DNA from: an uncultured Clostridia bacterium
Lineage (GTDB): Bacteria; Bacillota; Clostridia; Christensenellales; UBA1242
Assembly (NCBI GenBank): GCA_937893125.1
Contig: CALBHW010000059.1
Coordinates: 1-64,000, forward strand
Length of the DNA stretch: 64,000 nucleotides
Direction of reading: 5' to 3'
The notes beneath the pieces were generated by a model. The model saw nothing but the letters and a program-made list of their open reading frames with translations, was not told where the DNA came from and ran no database searches. The translations under genes were made by a program, and so were the position numbers. This document shows, one piece after another, positions 8,673 to 22,000 of this stretch (positions are counted from its first letter, which is position 1; the number at the start of each line of letters is the position of its first letter).

Positions 8673-8903
8673 ATGACAATTGATAAGGTTAAGGAAATGC
8701 TTGCAAATCAACTCAACATTGAAGTGGATAAAATTAAGCCTACTTCAAGAATTGTAGAAGATTTGGGTGCTGACAGTTTGGACAATATCGAAATGCTTAT
8801 GGCTCTTGAAGATGAATTTGGCATTACTGTTCCAGATGAAAAGGCGGACGAACTTAAAACTGTCGAAGATATTGCAAACTATATCGATGAAGAGACGAAG
8901 TAA
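8673..8903 (+). CDS. acpP: Acyl carrier protein
   Basis: A 76-residue ACP that carries growing acyl chains on a 4'-phosphopantetheine arm during type II fatty-acid synthesis. The start is the ATG at 8673, five bases after GGAGG (8663-8667). The in-frame TTG at 8652 would place that site inside the gene. The motif G-A-D-S-L is intact with the attachment Ser at residue 35, and the protein is acidic and all-helical as expected. It has its own promoter and terminator and is not beside fab or pls genes, sitting instead between two sporulation genes. A second, pathway-specific ACP elsewhere in the genome cannot be excluded. Confidence 0.93.
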   Translation: MTIDKVKEMLANQLNIEVDKIKPTSRIVEDLGADSLDNIEMLMALEDEFGITVPDEKADELKTVEDIANYIDEETK

Positions 8904-8929
8904 GGTTTGATTAAAATCTTTAACAAATT

Positions 8930-8967
8930 AAAGGGGATTCACATTTGTTGTGTTTTCTCCTTTTTTT
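8930..8967 (+). terminator. Intrinsic terminator of acpP
   Basis: AAAGGGGA pairs with TCTCCTTT (one G-U), with an inner CACA/TGTG helix around TTTGT, followed by a T run. Confidence 0.65.
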
Positions 8968-9309
8968 ATTTGCGATGAAAACAAACTAAAAATTTGTAAC
9001 TAAATTAAATTGAAAAAATGCAAGATTATTTGTTGAAAAAAAGTTTCAAATAAAAATATAATAGCACCTTTAACTTTAAAGTTTGGGGTTTAGATAATAT
9101 ATAAAACTATCTTAATAGCAAGTTGGCTTTAAGATATATTTCTTATGAAATTTGCCTTGCTAAATTGAAAATAGCAAATTGTTTTTGAGAGATGATTTTT
9201 TTTGACTTGGTCAAATAAGCGTCGTGTTAATCTAATTTTTATATATAAACAAACAAATTTTGACATATTTCGACACTTATCTTTCATAAATTTTACAAAG
9301 GGGTGATTT
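8968..9309. other. AT-rich gap before spoIIID
   Basis: About 340 bases without an ORF that has a ribosome binding site. The only signal near spoIIID is TTGACATATT (9260-9269) followed after 15 bases by CATAAATT (9285-9292), a partial sigma-E-like match. It would leave an 11-base leader, so it is not called as a promoter. The Shine-Dalgarno AAAGGGGTG is at 9297-9305. Confidence 0.5.
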
Positions 9310-9585
9310 ATGAAAGAAAGTATTGAATATAGAGTTGTAAAGGAGGCGTATAAACTTTTAGATACAAATGGGACAGTGAGAAGCGTTGCAAAGAATTTTG
9401 GGATTTCAAAGAGTACAGTTCATTTTGATTTGTCTGTGAGATTAAGAAAAATAAATTTTGCACTTTATAAAGAAGTGCAAAAAATACTTAAAGTTAATTT
9501 GCAAGAAAGACATAAGCGGGGTGGGGAGGCGACTAAAAAACACTATGAAATTTTAAGGAGAAAAGCCACTAAAAAATTAAAATAA
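9310..9585 (+). CDS. spoIIID: Sporulation transcriptional regulator SpoIIID
   Basis: SpoIIID is the small DNA-binding protein that reprogrammes the mother cell between sigma-E and sigma-K. The 91 residues match the family over their length: a helix-turn-helix at about 22-41 (VRSVAKNFGISKSTVHFDL), a conserved R-H-x-R-G-G-E-A-T-K segment at about 70-80, and a Lys/Arg-rich C-terminal tail that contributes to DNA binding. The start is supported by AAAGGGGTG just upstream. In many genomes it follows spoIIQ and precedes mreB or mbl; here acpP lies in between and the giant lipoprotein gene follows. It is good evidence that the organism forms endospores. Confidence 0.93.
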   Translation: MKESIEYRVVKEAYKLLDTNGTVRSVAKNFGISKSTVHFDLSVRLRKINFALYKEVQKILKVNLQERHKRGGEATKKHYEILRRKATKKLK

Positions 9586-9660
9586 AATTCGTTAAAAAAG
9601 ATGTGCTTTTTGTATAAAAAAACAGTTAAAAAATGCAAGAAAAAGGGAAAGAAAATGCAA

Positions 9661-9690
9661 AATAATTTTGAATAATTTTGAATAATTTTA
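9661..9690. repeat. Three tandem 10-bp A/T repeats
   Basis: The unit AATAATTTTG occurs at 9661-9670 and 9671-9680, then AATAATTTTA at 9681-9690. A 10-bp period is close to one helical turn, so the T4 tracts lie on one face of the DNA. Confidence 0.8.
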
Positions 9691-9989
9691 GATTATTTTT
9701 AACAAGATAAATTTTTATAATTTTTGAAAAACAAGATGACTAAAAATATGCTAAAAAATGCTAAAAGACATCAAAAAAAGTGTGTTTTTGGCCGTTTTCC
9801 GTGTAAAAAGGCGAAAAAATATTTAAAATGTTTTTGAAAAACAAATTTCAAAACTATTATTTTTTTGCAAAAAATGCTGTTATTTTTTGAAAAAAACTCA
9901 CAAAAAAATTTGCAAAAAAAATGAAAAAAATAGCATAAAAATTTGTGCAAAATTCCGTTCATTTTTTGAGATTTTTTTCACCTATTTAT

Positions 9990-10019
9990 TTGACAAAAAT
10001 CTACAATATATTTTATAAT
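9990..10019 (+). promoter_or_regulatory. Consensus sigma-A promoter of the first giant lipoprotein gene
   Basis: TTGACA (9990-9995) and TATAAT (10014-10019), both perfect hexamers, are separated by 18 bases. The predicted leader is about 60 bases and contains AAGGAG (10071-10076) before the ATG at 10087. It indicates vegetative rather than sporulation-specific transcription. Confidence 0.82.
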
Positions 10020-10086
10020 AAATCATAATAATTTGACTTGATTATATTTTTGTATTTTTTTTGACATAATAAGGAGTAGGTGAAAT

Positions 10087-13000
10087 ATGAAAAAGGTGTT
10101 TTTATTTCTAGTGATTCTTATGCTTTCTTTATCGGGCGTGCTTTTTGCGTGCGGTGAAGATAACAAGTACGACAACCTAAAAGTCGAACTTGTCTCGGTC
10201 GTTGATAACGAGACTGGGAGCGCGCTCCCTTATGATAGCGAAAGTAATTGCTATCAAGTTTTTTATGGAAAAGACTTTACTGTTTCGGCGAAAGTTAATT
10301 CTGATGCTGTGACAATAAAACGTCTTGTTTTTAATGCGGAGAGCGATGGCGCTTTCCAAATGTATGGCGAGACGGATACAACGGCAAAGTTTAAACCGCT
10401 TAAACCTTCTCATGGAGAAAAGTTTAAGATTGATGTCTCGTCAATAGAGATGTTAAATAAGGGGACGCTTAGTTTGTATTTCAAGGTTTTGCTTCCTGTT
10501 ACGCAAATTGATTTTAAGGCGGACAACCTTGGCGTTATGTCAGGAAAGCCACTTGACTTGACAGACTCAATCAAATTTACAAGTTCCTACGGAAGCGGAT
10601 TTGAATTTGATAAGGAAGAAAAGCAAATCGCAGTTTCACTTGACTCCTACATAGATAGCGAAAACAACACCTTAACTTTTAGTAAAATAGAAAATGATAT
10701 TTATTATTTGGCTGAAAAACCTGCTTTTAAGGTCGAAAAGAATGAAAAAACTGGCAATTCTTTCCTTGTTGTCCTTGATGACACTTTAAAAGGTAAACTT
10801 AATGTAACAGCAAAATCGAATAAATTTGTTGAAGATGATAGCAGTGAAGCGAATTTGAAATTAAAAACTACAACATCAATAAAAGTTGTTGCACCGCTTA
10901 AACTTAATGATATCAGTTTTTCAAGTAACCAAACATCTTTTTATGGGATTGGTCAATCGGGACAAAAAATTAAACTTGGAATGACTCTTTACTCTTTCCC
11001 AACCAATGCGAAATATGTCTTAAATGGACAAGCATATTTATATTCTAAGGAACAAATTGCTGTAACGGTCAACACTCAAGAGGATTACACTGTTGAGCCT
11101 ATAATAACTGGTGACGCAATTAAAGTTGCTACATCTGTTCAAGAAGGCGCGACAACGACATTTGTTTTTGAAGCAAAAAACAATGGCACATCACATATTG
11201 ATTTTGTCGTAAAATACAAGTTTGCAAACGAAGTCGAATTTGTTTTGAGTGACATGTATAGTGCGTATAAGGAAGCAAATCCAGACTTTGTACAAGGGTT
11301 AAACACTTCGGTAAACAAGGACTTGGAGAACGACAATGTTGAAGTGACAGTTTATTCTCTTCCAAGGTCAGTTAAAGTTACTCAAGATGGGAAGTCTCTT
11401 CAAAAAGAACAAGTGATCACAATTTACGATAGTTATGGCGAAAGTTTTATTGATGGAATGACAAAATTCGAACTCGACCTTGAAGGAATGAAAGATTCAA
11501 ACGAGTTAGACAGAACAATTCGTGTCCAAATTGTGAACAAAACAAGTAAAAACCTATCAAATCTTGGTCAATTCTTTGAAATTTATGATATAAACAAGCA
11601 AAGAGTTAATATTGTAAGTGCTGGTGATGAATATTATTTTGACCTTGACATCGGCGCAAACGCACAAAATAAAGTGTTCTATGCTAAAGCAAATGGCGCA
11701 ACTATTGCTTCCGATAATCAATTTGGATTTATCTTTAAAAATTTGGTTAAATCAAAAATCGTACTTGCGGATAGAACTGAAGTTGAGTCAATTGATAGTG
11801 AAGACGGGCTCGGCGGACAAAAACTAGATATAACTGTTTTGACGGCGAAAGGTGTAAGCCAAATAGTTGTTAAAAATGTTATTGAAAGTGATGGCGCACA
11901 AGTTTTCTATGATTTGACGGCAAAAAATGATGAAGTTTATGATAAATTAGTCCTTGAATATGGAAATTCAACAGGTTCAATTATTGCTTTCTTCTACGAT
12001 AAAGATCTTGTAGACGATATTTCAGTTATTGAAGAAAACGGTATAGTTAATATGTCAAAAGTGTCAAATACATCAATCCAAAATGTTTTTGATACTGCTT
12101 ATGATAAAAATACTCTTCAACTTGGCGGAGTTATCCAAATAAACGGTGTTAAACTTGGCAAGTCGACAATAACTTTCTCGGCAAAAAATGGTTTTTATAA
12201 AACAATTGATGTGGTTGTTGTTCAAACTTCATCGTCGCGCAGAATGAATCTCGTCGACGAAAGTGCGCAAGAAAAACTCACTGAAAACTACATTAACGAC
12301 TCTACAAAGAACTATGCAAGTGTTATCCAAGGCGGGAAATTAAGACTTTCTCTTGAAAATGCCGGACAAATTATTGGTGTAACTTATTCTTCTACTGAAT
12401 CTGATATTGCGTCAATTACGCCAAACGGTGAAATAAACGCAAAAACCGAAGGAAGAGTGACGATTTCGGCAGTTGTAAGATATTATGAATTTTCGACAAT
12501 GACCAACAACTTTTTTGGTTGGAAAATAAGTGAAGAAACATTATCCTTTGACCTTAATGTGTTTATTAAAGGTGTTTGGGAAATAAATACTCAAGTTGAA
12601 TCGATTTTTGATTATAACACGGTCTCATATGACAATGTTCCTCAAGCGACATTTAGATTCCATTTAACGATAAATAATGAGTCAACTATTTATAAGGAAA
12701 GAAATACAAGAGTAAAATTTGTCGTTGTAGATACATTTGATATTATGTATATCCACTCATTGTCTGGTTCATTTGTTAACAACAATGAAATTTATGGGGA
12801 TACTTTCTCGGGCTGGGTAACCCTTGGAGATTACACGACACAAGAGAGGACTATAAATATTTATGTTTATATTGACGAATTTGGTTTGCAAAATGACCCA
12901 ATTCCTTGCCAAATTAAGATTTCAAAGGCCTGTCAAGTTAAAGATATTGAAATTAAGGCATCTACTGTGATTGATGGCGTTTCGACCAATATTATTGTCG

Positions 13001-16000
13001 AAGAAAAAGAATCTTTTGACGAAATCAGTGTCAGAAAAAACTCGACAATTGACCTTGCGACTCTTTTAAATGGTACAATAGCAAACGAAACAATAAGAGA
13101 TAATAGGCTCCTTGCTTATGTAGCAAAGGCTGATAGTAATGGATATGAATCAGCGCAAGATGAGGAAATGGCTTTTGGTGCGCTTTACAAAAGGAATGGC
13201 ACTAAAAATTATAAACTTGACTTGAATGGTGGGGAAAATTTCTTCCTTGAAACATATGACAATTCAGGCGAATTCTATTTAGTTATTATTGCTAAAGATA
13301 GTTATACTAATGAAACGACATATAAGACATATAAGAGGATAAAGGTTGTAATTGAGGACGGCGTTAAACACGCGTACACAATTAGAACGTCCTCTCAACT
13401 TAAAGCGATTGAGAACGAGCCAAGTAAGAATTATCAACTTGCAAACGACATTTTCCTTGACGAAAACTGGACTCCAATAAGTAGTTTCTCGGGTGTTTTG
13501 AATGGAAATGGATATTCTATTAGCAGTTTGAAACTTGGGACAATTAGTGAAAACGGCACAGTTGGCTTGTTTGGTGAAATCACAACACACAAAGAAGACA
13601 CAACTCTTTATTATGGTGCGGTTTATAACCTTATAATTAAAGACGCGTCAATCAATATTAACAATTCGACTCTTGAAACTGTAAGCGCAGGCATCGTTGC
13701 TGGTGTAAATAATGGTATAATTTTGAACGTTGCAGTAAAATATACAAATATTTTGGCAAATTGCACGGCAAATAAACTCAATATCGGAAGTTTTGCTGGA
13801 CAAAATAATGGCGTAATTTTGAACTATGGTGTCGAATTAAACTATACGGACGACGAAAATAGAAACGAAAAATATTTTTCGGGCGGAAGTACAGCAATTT
13901 ATTCGCAAGTTGTAAATGGCAACTTTAGAAGCAATGCAATAGTTGGGAGTGCGATAGCTCTTAACTATTCAAACGGATCATCGATAGTGATATCTTCTGA
14001 ACAAGAAAGCTATGTCGGCGGAATTGTAGGTGTAAATAGGGGCGTTATCGACGGTTATTATGGGCTTCAAACGAAAGGTAGCGGAAATGTAAATTATGTC
14101 ATATATAACCAAAAAGATGTCGACGCTTATGTAAACATTAACACGCAAGGCGGAAGTTTGCTTAACGAAAATTCTGCTGTTGGTGGCGTTGCGGGCGTAA
14201 ACTATGGAAGAATCCTTAATTTTGCTATTGAAGGAAATATTGGTGCTTACGATAGGGAAAATAGTAAGGCGCAATCATACACATTAAACAATGTCGGTGG
14301 TGTCGCGGGTGCAAACTACAACACAAGTATTACAGAATACGGCGTTATTGATAATATTTTGACATCAGTTAAAGTTGCTGGCAAAAAGAATGTCGGTGGT
14401 GCGGTCGGTGTGTCAAAGGCGGAAAACAATCTTTTAACTAATTACACAACGGTTGTTTCAAATGTAAAAGTGCAAAATTATGACACATATTCATCAACAT
14501 ATTACCCAATGGTTGTTGGTGAAACAAATGTAGGTGGACTTATTGGCGAAGCGGATTATGTTTCTCTTTCAAATTCATATTCGCATGGATATGCGCACAA
14601 ATTTGAAAATATTTATGTGACTCTTGGTGATATGCTTGTTTACGGCACTAATGCAAATGCGGGCGGACTTGTAGGAAGGGTTGGAAGCAATATAGAAATC
14701 GGAACAGTATTCTCTACATTTAATATTGTGTCAGAAAACAATTCATTATTAGTAAAGGGGCTTATTGGCGGAAATGGCTCTTACAATGCAAGTGGGAATG
14801 GGTGCTTCTATGTTGGTGTGATTTCGACGAGTTTTGATGCTCTAAGTGATGCAAGCGTAGTCCTTGGGCTAAACAATACAAAATTCTACTATGTTTTAAG
14901 CTACGCGGACAAAGATGACCTTGAAAACGGAACGGAAAAGAATTGCTTTATAGGTCGTTTTGTAAGCGATGGCATTGGAAATGAAGAAAATCCAAACATT
15001 TTATTTGAATATTACCCAAGTTTGACAGAATCGCTCGTACAAGTTGAAAAACATACGGACCTTTTATATGACATTCCTTCAAAAATAAGTATTGTTGGAA
15101 ATGGTGAAAATGCGGTATTAAGTGACGATACATTTGTTATGACTTTTGGCTCAAAATATTATCATTATGAGACAGAAGACGGCAATGGAAATAGTCAAAA
15201 TGTTTTAATTTTAGGGCTTGGCGAACAACTAAATACTTACAATCTTAACGACATTTTTGTTGTTAAAACGGCAAATGCGGTTAGCAAAATCAACCTTATT
15301 GTAAGTGAAAATGGTGGCGGAGTCGTTAAAATAAGTGAAGCGGGCGAACTTGTCATTCTAAAAACTGGCGTTACAACACTTAATTTTGCGGTTAAAGAAG
15401 ATACTTCAATTAACGCACAAGTGACACTTGTTGTGGTTGAAAATTTTGATAGCCTTCGCTTGTCACCAAATGGAAGTATGTCGGTCTCGTATTTGGATAG
15501 TGCGGACGAAGAAAATGCAAGCCAAGTCAAGAATGGCGAACTTGTCAACTTTAATTATGATTTTGTTGAAGTTGTAAATGGCAAGAATAAAGAAATAAGT
15601 AATTATACTAATTATACGCTCAAATATACTATATCCTATAAAGAGAATAGCGACGCGGACTATGCGGAAATTGACCTTTTAGACACGCAATATCTTAATA
15701 TGGGAGCAAAAACTATAAGGTTTAACAAGATAGGACTTTATAAGTTATCGGTCGCGGTTTTGTTTGAAGTTGCGGGCGTAAAATATAGAATAACTAACAA
15801 CAATTGGACATTCTTTGTTGAATCAAAGGAAAACATTGTCGATATTGGCGTAAATGTCGCTGATGTGAAGTTATCGGGTTCAGAAAGTTCAGAACGTGTA
15901 GCAGTGTTTGTCTACACGCAAAGCGAACTTGCTGGAGCTCCAAAACTTAACATTTCTATCACAAGAGATGTCGACGGAAGCCCTTTAACAAGTAGACTTG

Positions 16001-19000
16001 AATCAAAAGTTTATGATGAGAATGAAGGAAGTTTCATCTATGATTTAGCGAATAGTCCTTTCCAAATCATTCTTGTCCCTTCACAAACACCACAAGGCAA
16101 GACATATAGATATAGCCTTGAATTGAGACTTAAAAAAGACGCATTCATTAGAGATGAAGTGAGCGAATACATTGTAACTTGCTCGGTCGAAGGGCAAGAC
16201 GACTTGCAAGACGATTTTAGAGTATATGTTTCTCCTTCTCCAATTAAAGATGTTGAAACATCTCACTATTCATACACAAGTGAAGTGTCAAAACTAGTTA
16301 AAGCAAACGACCAAACAGGCGAAACATCGACATTCTACTCATATTCTAAGACGAAGAGAAATTCGATTATAAGTGGAATGGGCGGGCTATTTGTTATTGA
16401 CCTTCTTCCATACTATGCAAACATTACATCAGTTACCATTGAATCTACGAAGGAAAACGGACTTTCTTTTGTTCAACTTGTAAAAGTTAGAGACAAGAAC
16501 AACGCAGATACAATGTACTATTTGGCTGGACCAAGCAACGAAGTTAACGCGGACGGAAGCGTGTCACTTAGACTTATTTCCTTAATGAAAGATGCTCTTC
16601 TTGACCATCAAGATGGCACAAGCGTTCTTATCGGTGATCCATATTCATTTAGTTTTGGTAAGGAAGCGGATGACGAAGATGTGGGCAGACTTTATGTTAG
16701 AACAATCGCGCCAAGTTCACTTGTGACGGGCGATAAACTTAGCATTATTGTCAAAATCAAGTATATGGGCTTTGACCCAAGCGGGCGCTATACTGAACTT
16801 GAAGCAAGAAAAGAACATCAACTTGAAGTTGTTGAACCACCTATGGCGTCAATTGAGATTTCGCACGACGGGCAAGATAGAAAAATTATCGCATACACGG
16901 CTACGGGTACTGAAAACGCGACAACTCCTGACTATCTAAATATCGTTCCAAAGGTTGACTCTGGGTTTAAGTATTCACTTAGTTACAATGTAACAAGTGA
17001 CGGAAAAGATAGGGGAGAAAACGCGGATTATGCAATTTTGGAAGAATTAAACGGCGCTTACTCCTTGAAACTTGGCAAAAATGCAAAGATTGGCGATGTT
17101 ATAACAATTAAGTTGACTGTTGAAATAAGTACAGAAGATGGCAAGACGACTCAAGTTTTTGTCGACACAATCACCGTTGTTGACGCGGTTGTGACGGGTA
17201 TTTCAATCAACGGACTTGACGATAATGGCATTTTTAATATGACGATTTCGTCATCAAAACAACTTAGAGTTAAAGTTAACGGCTACGGCACAAATGAAAA
17301 CTTGCAAGCAATTGAAAACAAAATTTCAAGGGCGGTTGCAGGTGAAGATAGTTTTGCTGTCCCATATTATTGGTTTATTGAAAATCCAGCGGTTGCGGGC
17401 GAATATACAAAGTTATCTAACGCAAAGAATTTGACGGATATTCCATTCTCAGTCAATCAACTTTCAACTGGTGACCAAGCGGACGAACTTACGGCAAATA
17501 GTGATAATTTGGGCGCAAGCGGTTCGGCAATAAGTTATAAGATGAGTTACAACACAATTTACCTTGAAGGGCTTATCAATGCAGGAACGGCAAACCTTAT
17601 GGTTGAGTTCTCATATGTTTATAGCAGTGGAAGATTGCAACTTATCCCACTTAATGCTGAATTGTCAAGCGAATTTGGCGCAAAACTTAAATTCTCAGTT
17701 CACGTTGTATCAGGTGACGAGGAAGAAGATTTGGTCGCTATTTCAACAATTGAAGATTACAATAAACTTAAAAATGTTACTGGTGGACATTTCATTTTGA
17801 CAAATGATTTGGAAATTGAAAATTACGAACCATTTGAAGCAAAATTTGAGTCTTTTGACGGAAATAATAAGGTTATTACAATCAAGAATTTCTCTCTTCC
17901 AGACCCAAGACTTACGTCAAATAAGGCAAATATTGGTTTGTTTAGCACAATTTCATCGGGAACAATTGTGAAAAACCTTATCGTTGCGATTCCAAATAGT
18001 AAACGCGGAATTTACGAAAACGGCTCCACAAGACAATATATTACAAATCTTGAAGCATATTCGTCGGTCAATTTCGGCGGAATTGCGGGTATAAACAACG
18101 GAATTATCACAAACTGTGACGTGGTTGCAATAAAATCTAACCTTGAAAATGGTTATGTTGCGAACTTCTTGACAACCGCTCCATCGTCAGTTAATGTTGG
18201 TGGACTCGTTGGAACAAACAGTTCAAGCGGAATTATCACCAATTCGCGTGTTGGAAGAAAAGAAGTTGACATTTTAAGAACAAGTTATGTTGGTTCGGTA
18301 GTTGCGTCAAAAACGCGACTTCAAAACACAACAAACTTCATTATGGCGCTTTATGGTGGCGGAAATGTCGGCGGATTTGTTGGTGTAAACGCGGGAACAA
18401 TCTCGTCAAGTTATGTTGACAATTTGCAACTTGAAGTTTATAGCGCAAGCGGAACATCTCCTATTAAGACAGCTGGATTTGCAGTTATAAACTCTGGTTA
18501 CATCTATGGCTCTTATGCAAGTGGACCAGAAGAAGGTGTAACAGGCAACTACTCAGTTTCAAGAAAACTTGGTGGCGGTATTTTCTCTAACGGTCTTGTA
18601 TCTGGATTTGTGTTTAATAACGAAAATTACATTGCGGATTGCTATTCAAATATCAATCTTAGCGGAAATTACGAATTTGCTCTTCAATCGGAAAGAGTTT
18701 TGCATGACAAAGATTTGACCGATGTGTCATCGTCGCCAGCGGTTGCGGGATTTGTGTATGTTAAGGACGAAAAATCTATTGTTAAGACATCATATTCACT
18801 TAGCAAAATCAAATCAAACAGCAGTTACGGGCCATTTGAAAGCCCAATCGGCGTTCAACTCAACACAAACAGCACTCAACTTGGCACAATTGAAAATTGC
18901 TACTATCTAAGAGAAGAAAGGGAAGATTTTCCAAGCAACTTTGAAAGAGCAAAAGAGCTTTCAGACAATGCGGTCGTTGACTCTGAGGCAACAACTTTGT

Positions 19001-22000
19001 CGGGAATTAACCAATTTGCATTAACAAGTAGTTTTAACGGCTTCTCATTTGACCCTGAAATTGATGATTTTAGCAACTTCTCAGGTCAAAGTTCGGGTGG
19101 CGTGTGGGCTATAAGAAAAGGTGAAAGCGGAAGTGGTTATCCAGAACTTATAAGCGCAAGCACAATTGCATTATCAAGTAGAATTTTGAACACTTCAAAA
19201 ACGGACGGCACTCAAAAGAAATTCTTTACTTATATTGTCGACTACGAACTTGGTTCTTTAAATAACCCATATCTAATTAGCACAGCGGAACAATACAACA
19301 AAATTTTCAGCGACTATGCGGATAATTTGGAATATGAGAATACGGGTTCAAAGTATGTTTCAAATATAAGACTTATTAACAACCTTAATTTTAGTGGGCT
19401 TGAAGTTAAATCTACATCGATTGAATTTACTTCAATCACAGGACAAATTTCGCTTTTCGATGGAAACTACCTTACTATGACGGGGCTTTCCTTGCAAGAC
19501 ACCAACGAAGGCAGTTACGCATTTGGTCTCTTTAAAGGTATTTATCGCGCGGGGGTTAAGAACTTAACTCTTGGCATTTCCGAAATCTCGGCGGGCTCAA
19601 CAACGGCGGTCGGTGGACTTGCAGGTGTTATTGTAGATAGTAACATTTCAAACGTTTCTCTTGTTCCAGCAGATGGCGGAAAGGGCGAAATATTCGGAAG
19701 AAATTATGTTGGTGCTCTAGCTGGAATTATCACTTCAAGTGACCCAGCAAGTAGAATCGACGAAGATAAGGACAAATTGTACTACATTTCTAACATCAAT
19801 TCCACACTTTCAATTAAGAGTGACCAAGGTATTGACGCGTCGTCATCTCTTACGACGGCATTTAGAATTTGGCAAGATATTAGTCCAGTTTCAGACATTA
19901 GCGGTGTTTCTTCATCAGCGGGCAATTTAAGGCTTAACAACCTTAACACAAATGTCGCATACGCTGGTGGCGTCGCGGGTGTTATCGACCTTAGACAAGA
20001 CTATGTAACGAGTGGAAGTTCGGCAGTTATTTCAAAAGAAGTAGCATATAACATCCATGTCGGCGAATTCACTCCAACTACATCTATTATTTCTTCTTCA
20101 GCATTTAGTAATTCGGTTAAAATTTTGTCCAACTATGTCGGTGGATTGTTTGGAATGATAGGTTCGCAAACAATGGTTGCTAGGTCGGAATTTATCGTTG
20201 ACGAAGATAGTTCTTTGTCGGCTTACAAGGTTGCGGGCGGACTTTCAGCGTTTAACTACGGAATGATCTCAAAATCATTTGTAGCGCACAACAAAGACAA
20301 CAACCAAAGTGTTGACGAAGCACTTACAAGCTATATGGACGGCGGGAATGATGCTATTCAAATCAATTCGTCTTTGTATTCAAAGAGTAGCGAATACACT
20401 CCAAGATATATTGGCGGACTTGTCGGAATTAACGCGGGAAGTTTGGTTAACAACTCAGGTAGTATTATTGATTCATATAATAGAGTTGATGTGAGAAATC
20501 CTGGCTCTATTGCAGTTGGCGGAATCGTCGGCGGAAGTTATGTCGGTGAACTTAGAAATGTTTACACAACAGCAAGTTTGCTTGGCAACACTAATGCAAC
20601 TGAAACCGTATATATCGGCGGAATAGTCGGAAGAATTTTTGATAGACCAACCGAAAATTTCTTTGTAGAAACCGCTAGCGGAAACAAGGTTTTAAATCTT
20701 AGCAACATTGTCGCTATGAATATATATAGCGAAAGCGACTTTGACCTTTTGTACGAATTTGTAACACACAATGACGGGGCGATTGGCGCGCTTTATGGAA
20801 AATATATAAATCTTAAAGCGGACGGGACACAAGGAATTGTGAGAATTGACCAAGGCGCAAGAGTTTACTTTAACCAATATGCGTTAAGGACATATGACGG
20901 AAGCGAAGTTTTCCAAGCGGGAAGAGACTCAACGTTTAATGTTGGCACATATATTACTGAAAAGGGCACAACATCTCTTATTAACCTTTGGGGTGCGTGC
21001 AAGACTGCAAGTTCTATAAATCTTTATGATAAATATTTAGCTAACTATATGGAAGGGTCGAGTTACTATGTTATTCAACCACATCAACTTTATAGGTTCT
21101 TGAAAAATGACGGTAATCCAGACTGTGCTCCACTTAGAAATACATACTTTGGTCCACTTAAATGGTCGAGAGATGTGTGGTCTTATAACGATGCTCAAAT
21201 TCTTCCAACACTTGATTATGGATATAAGACGAGTGTAAGAAGAATTTACACAGCGCAAGAATTTATCGACGAAGTTTCTTCATCTAACAACTCCGAAATG
21301 ACATATCTTATTATGAACGACCTTGATTTCAGTACCATAGCATTTACTCCAATTAACAAGACTTTTGGCGGAAGAATCATCGGAAGTAGCGTTCAATATG
21401 TTGTGGACGGTGTGACATATTCAAGATATCCAATTTTGTTCAATCTTGATTATTCCTTGAATGCGGAATCGGCAACGAGAAGTTCTTACGCGTTATTCGA
21501 ACACGCGAGCAACGCGACGATTTCAAATCTTAACATTGTCGTTAAGAATTACGATGTCAATTTTAGATCTGACCTTTCAACAACGGCAAAAGCGTCAGCC
21601 CTTATTGCTCTAGCGGAAGGCGTAACGCTTTCAAATGTCAATGTTTATAGTTCACTTCTTGGGAAAGTCTCGACTGTCGCGTCAAAATTGTCATATGCGT
21701 CATCGTTTAGTGGCGATTATAGCGTTACGCAAGGTTTGGCGGTTGATTCTGAGACGGGGAAATATACTCAAGCAAGTAGCGCGTATTTAAGAACAAAATA
21801 TAATAACGAAACAAGACTTTATCAATATGTCGGAAAACAAGGTAATATAGATGTTAATAGTTTTGTTATTCAATCAGTCACGGCGGAAGATGGTTCGTCC
21901 ACTCCAGTAAGTGAAATAGCAAATATTCCAGTAAAGACGGCAAAAATTAAGACAAACGCGGAATATTTTGGTGGACTTATTGCTTCAACGGGCGAAAGTA

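Larger units (their letters stand above)
9586..10086. other. Extremely A/T-rich spacer upstream of the first giant gene
   Basis: About 500 bases dominated by runs of A and T at roughly helical spacing, with no plausible gene. A 63-codon reverse frame exists but is low-complexity Phe/Lys/His/Cys and lacks a ribosome binding site. The composition suggests intrinsically curved DNA or an upstream activating region for the promoter at 9990-10019. Confidence 0.6.

Noticed and set aside
9260..9292. Sigma-E-type promoter of spoIIID
   Set aside because: TTGACATATT-15-CATAAATT matches the consensus only partly, and the implied start would fall inside the Shine-Dalgarno region. Not strong enough to annotate.
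9771..9962. 63-residue reverse-strand ORF in the A/T-rich spacer
   Set aside because: Composition is low-complexity Phe/Lys/His/Cys from A runs, with no ribosome binding site.
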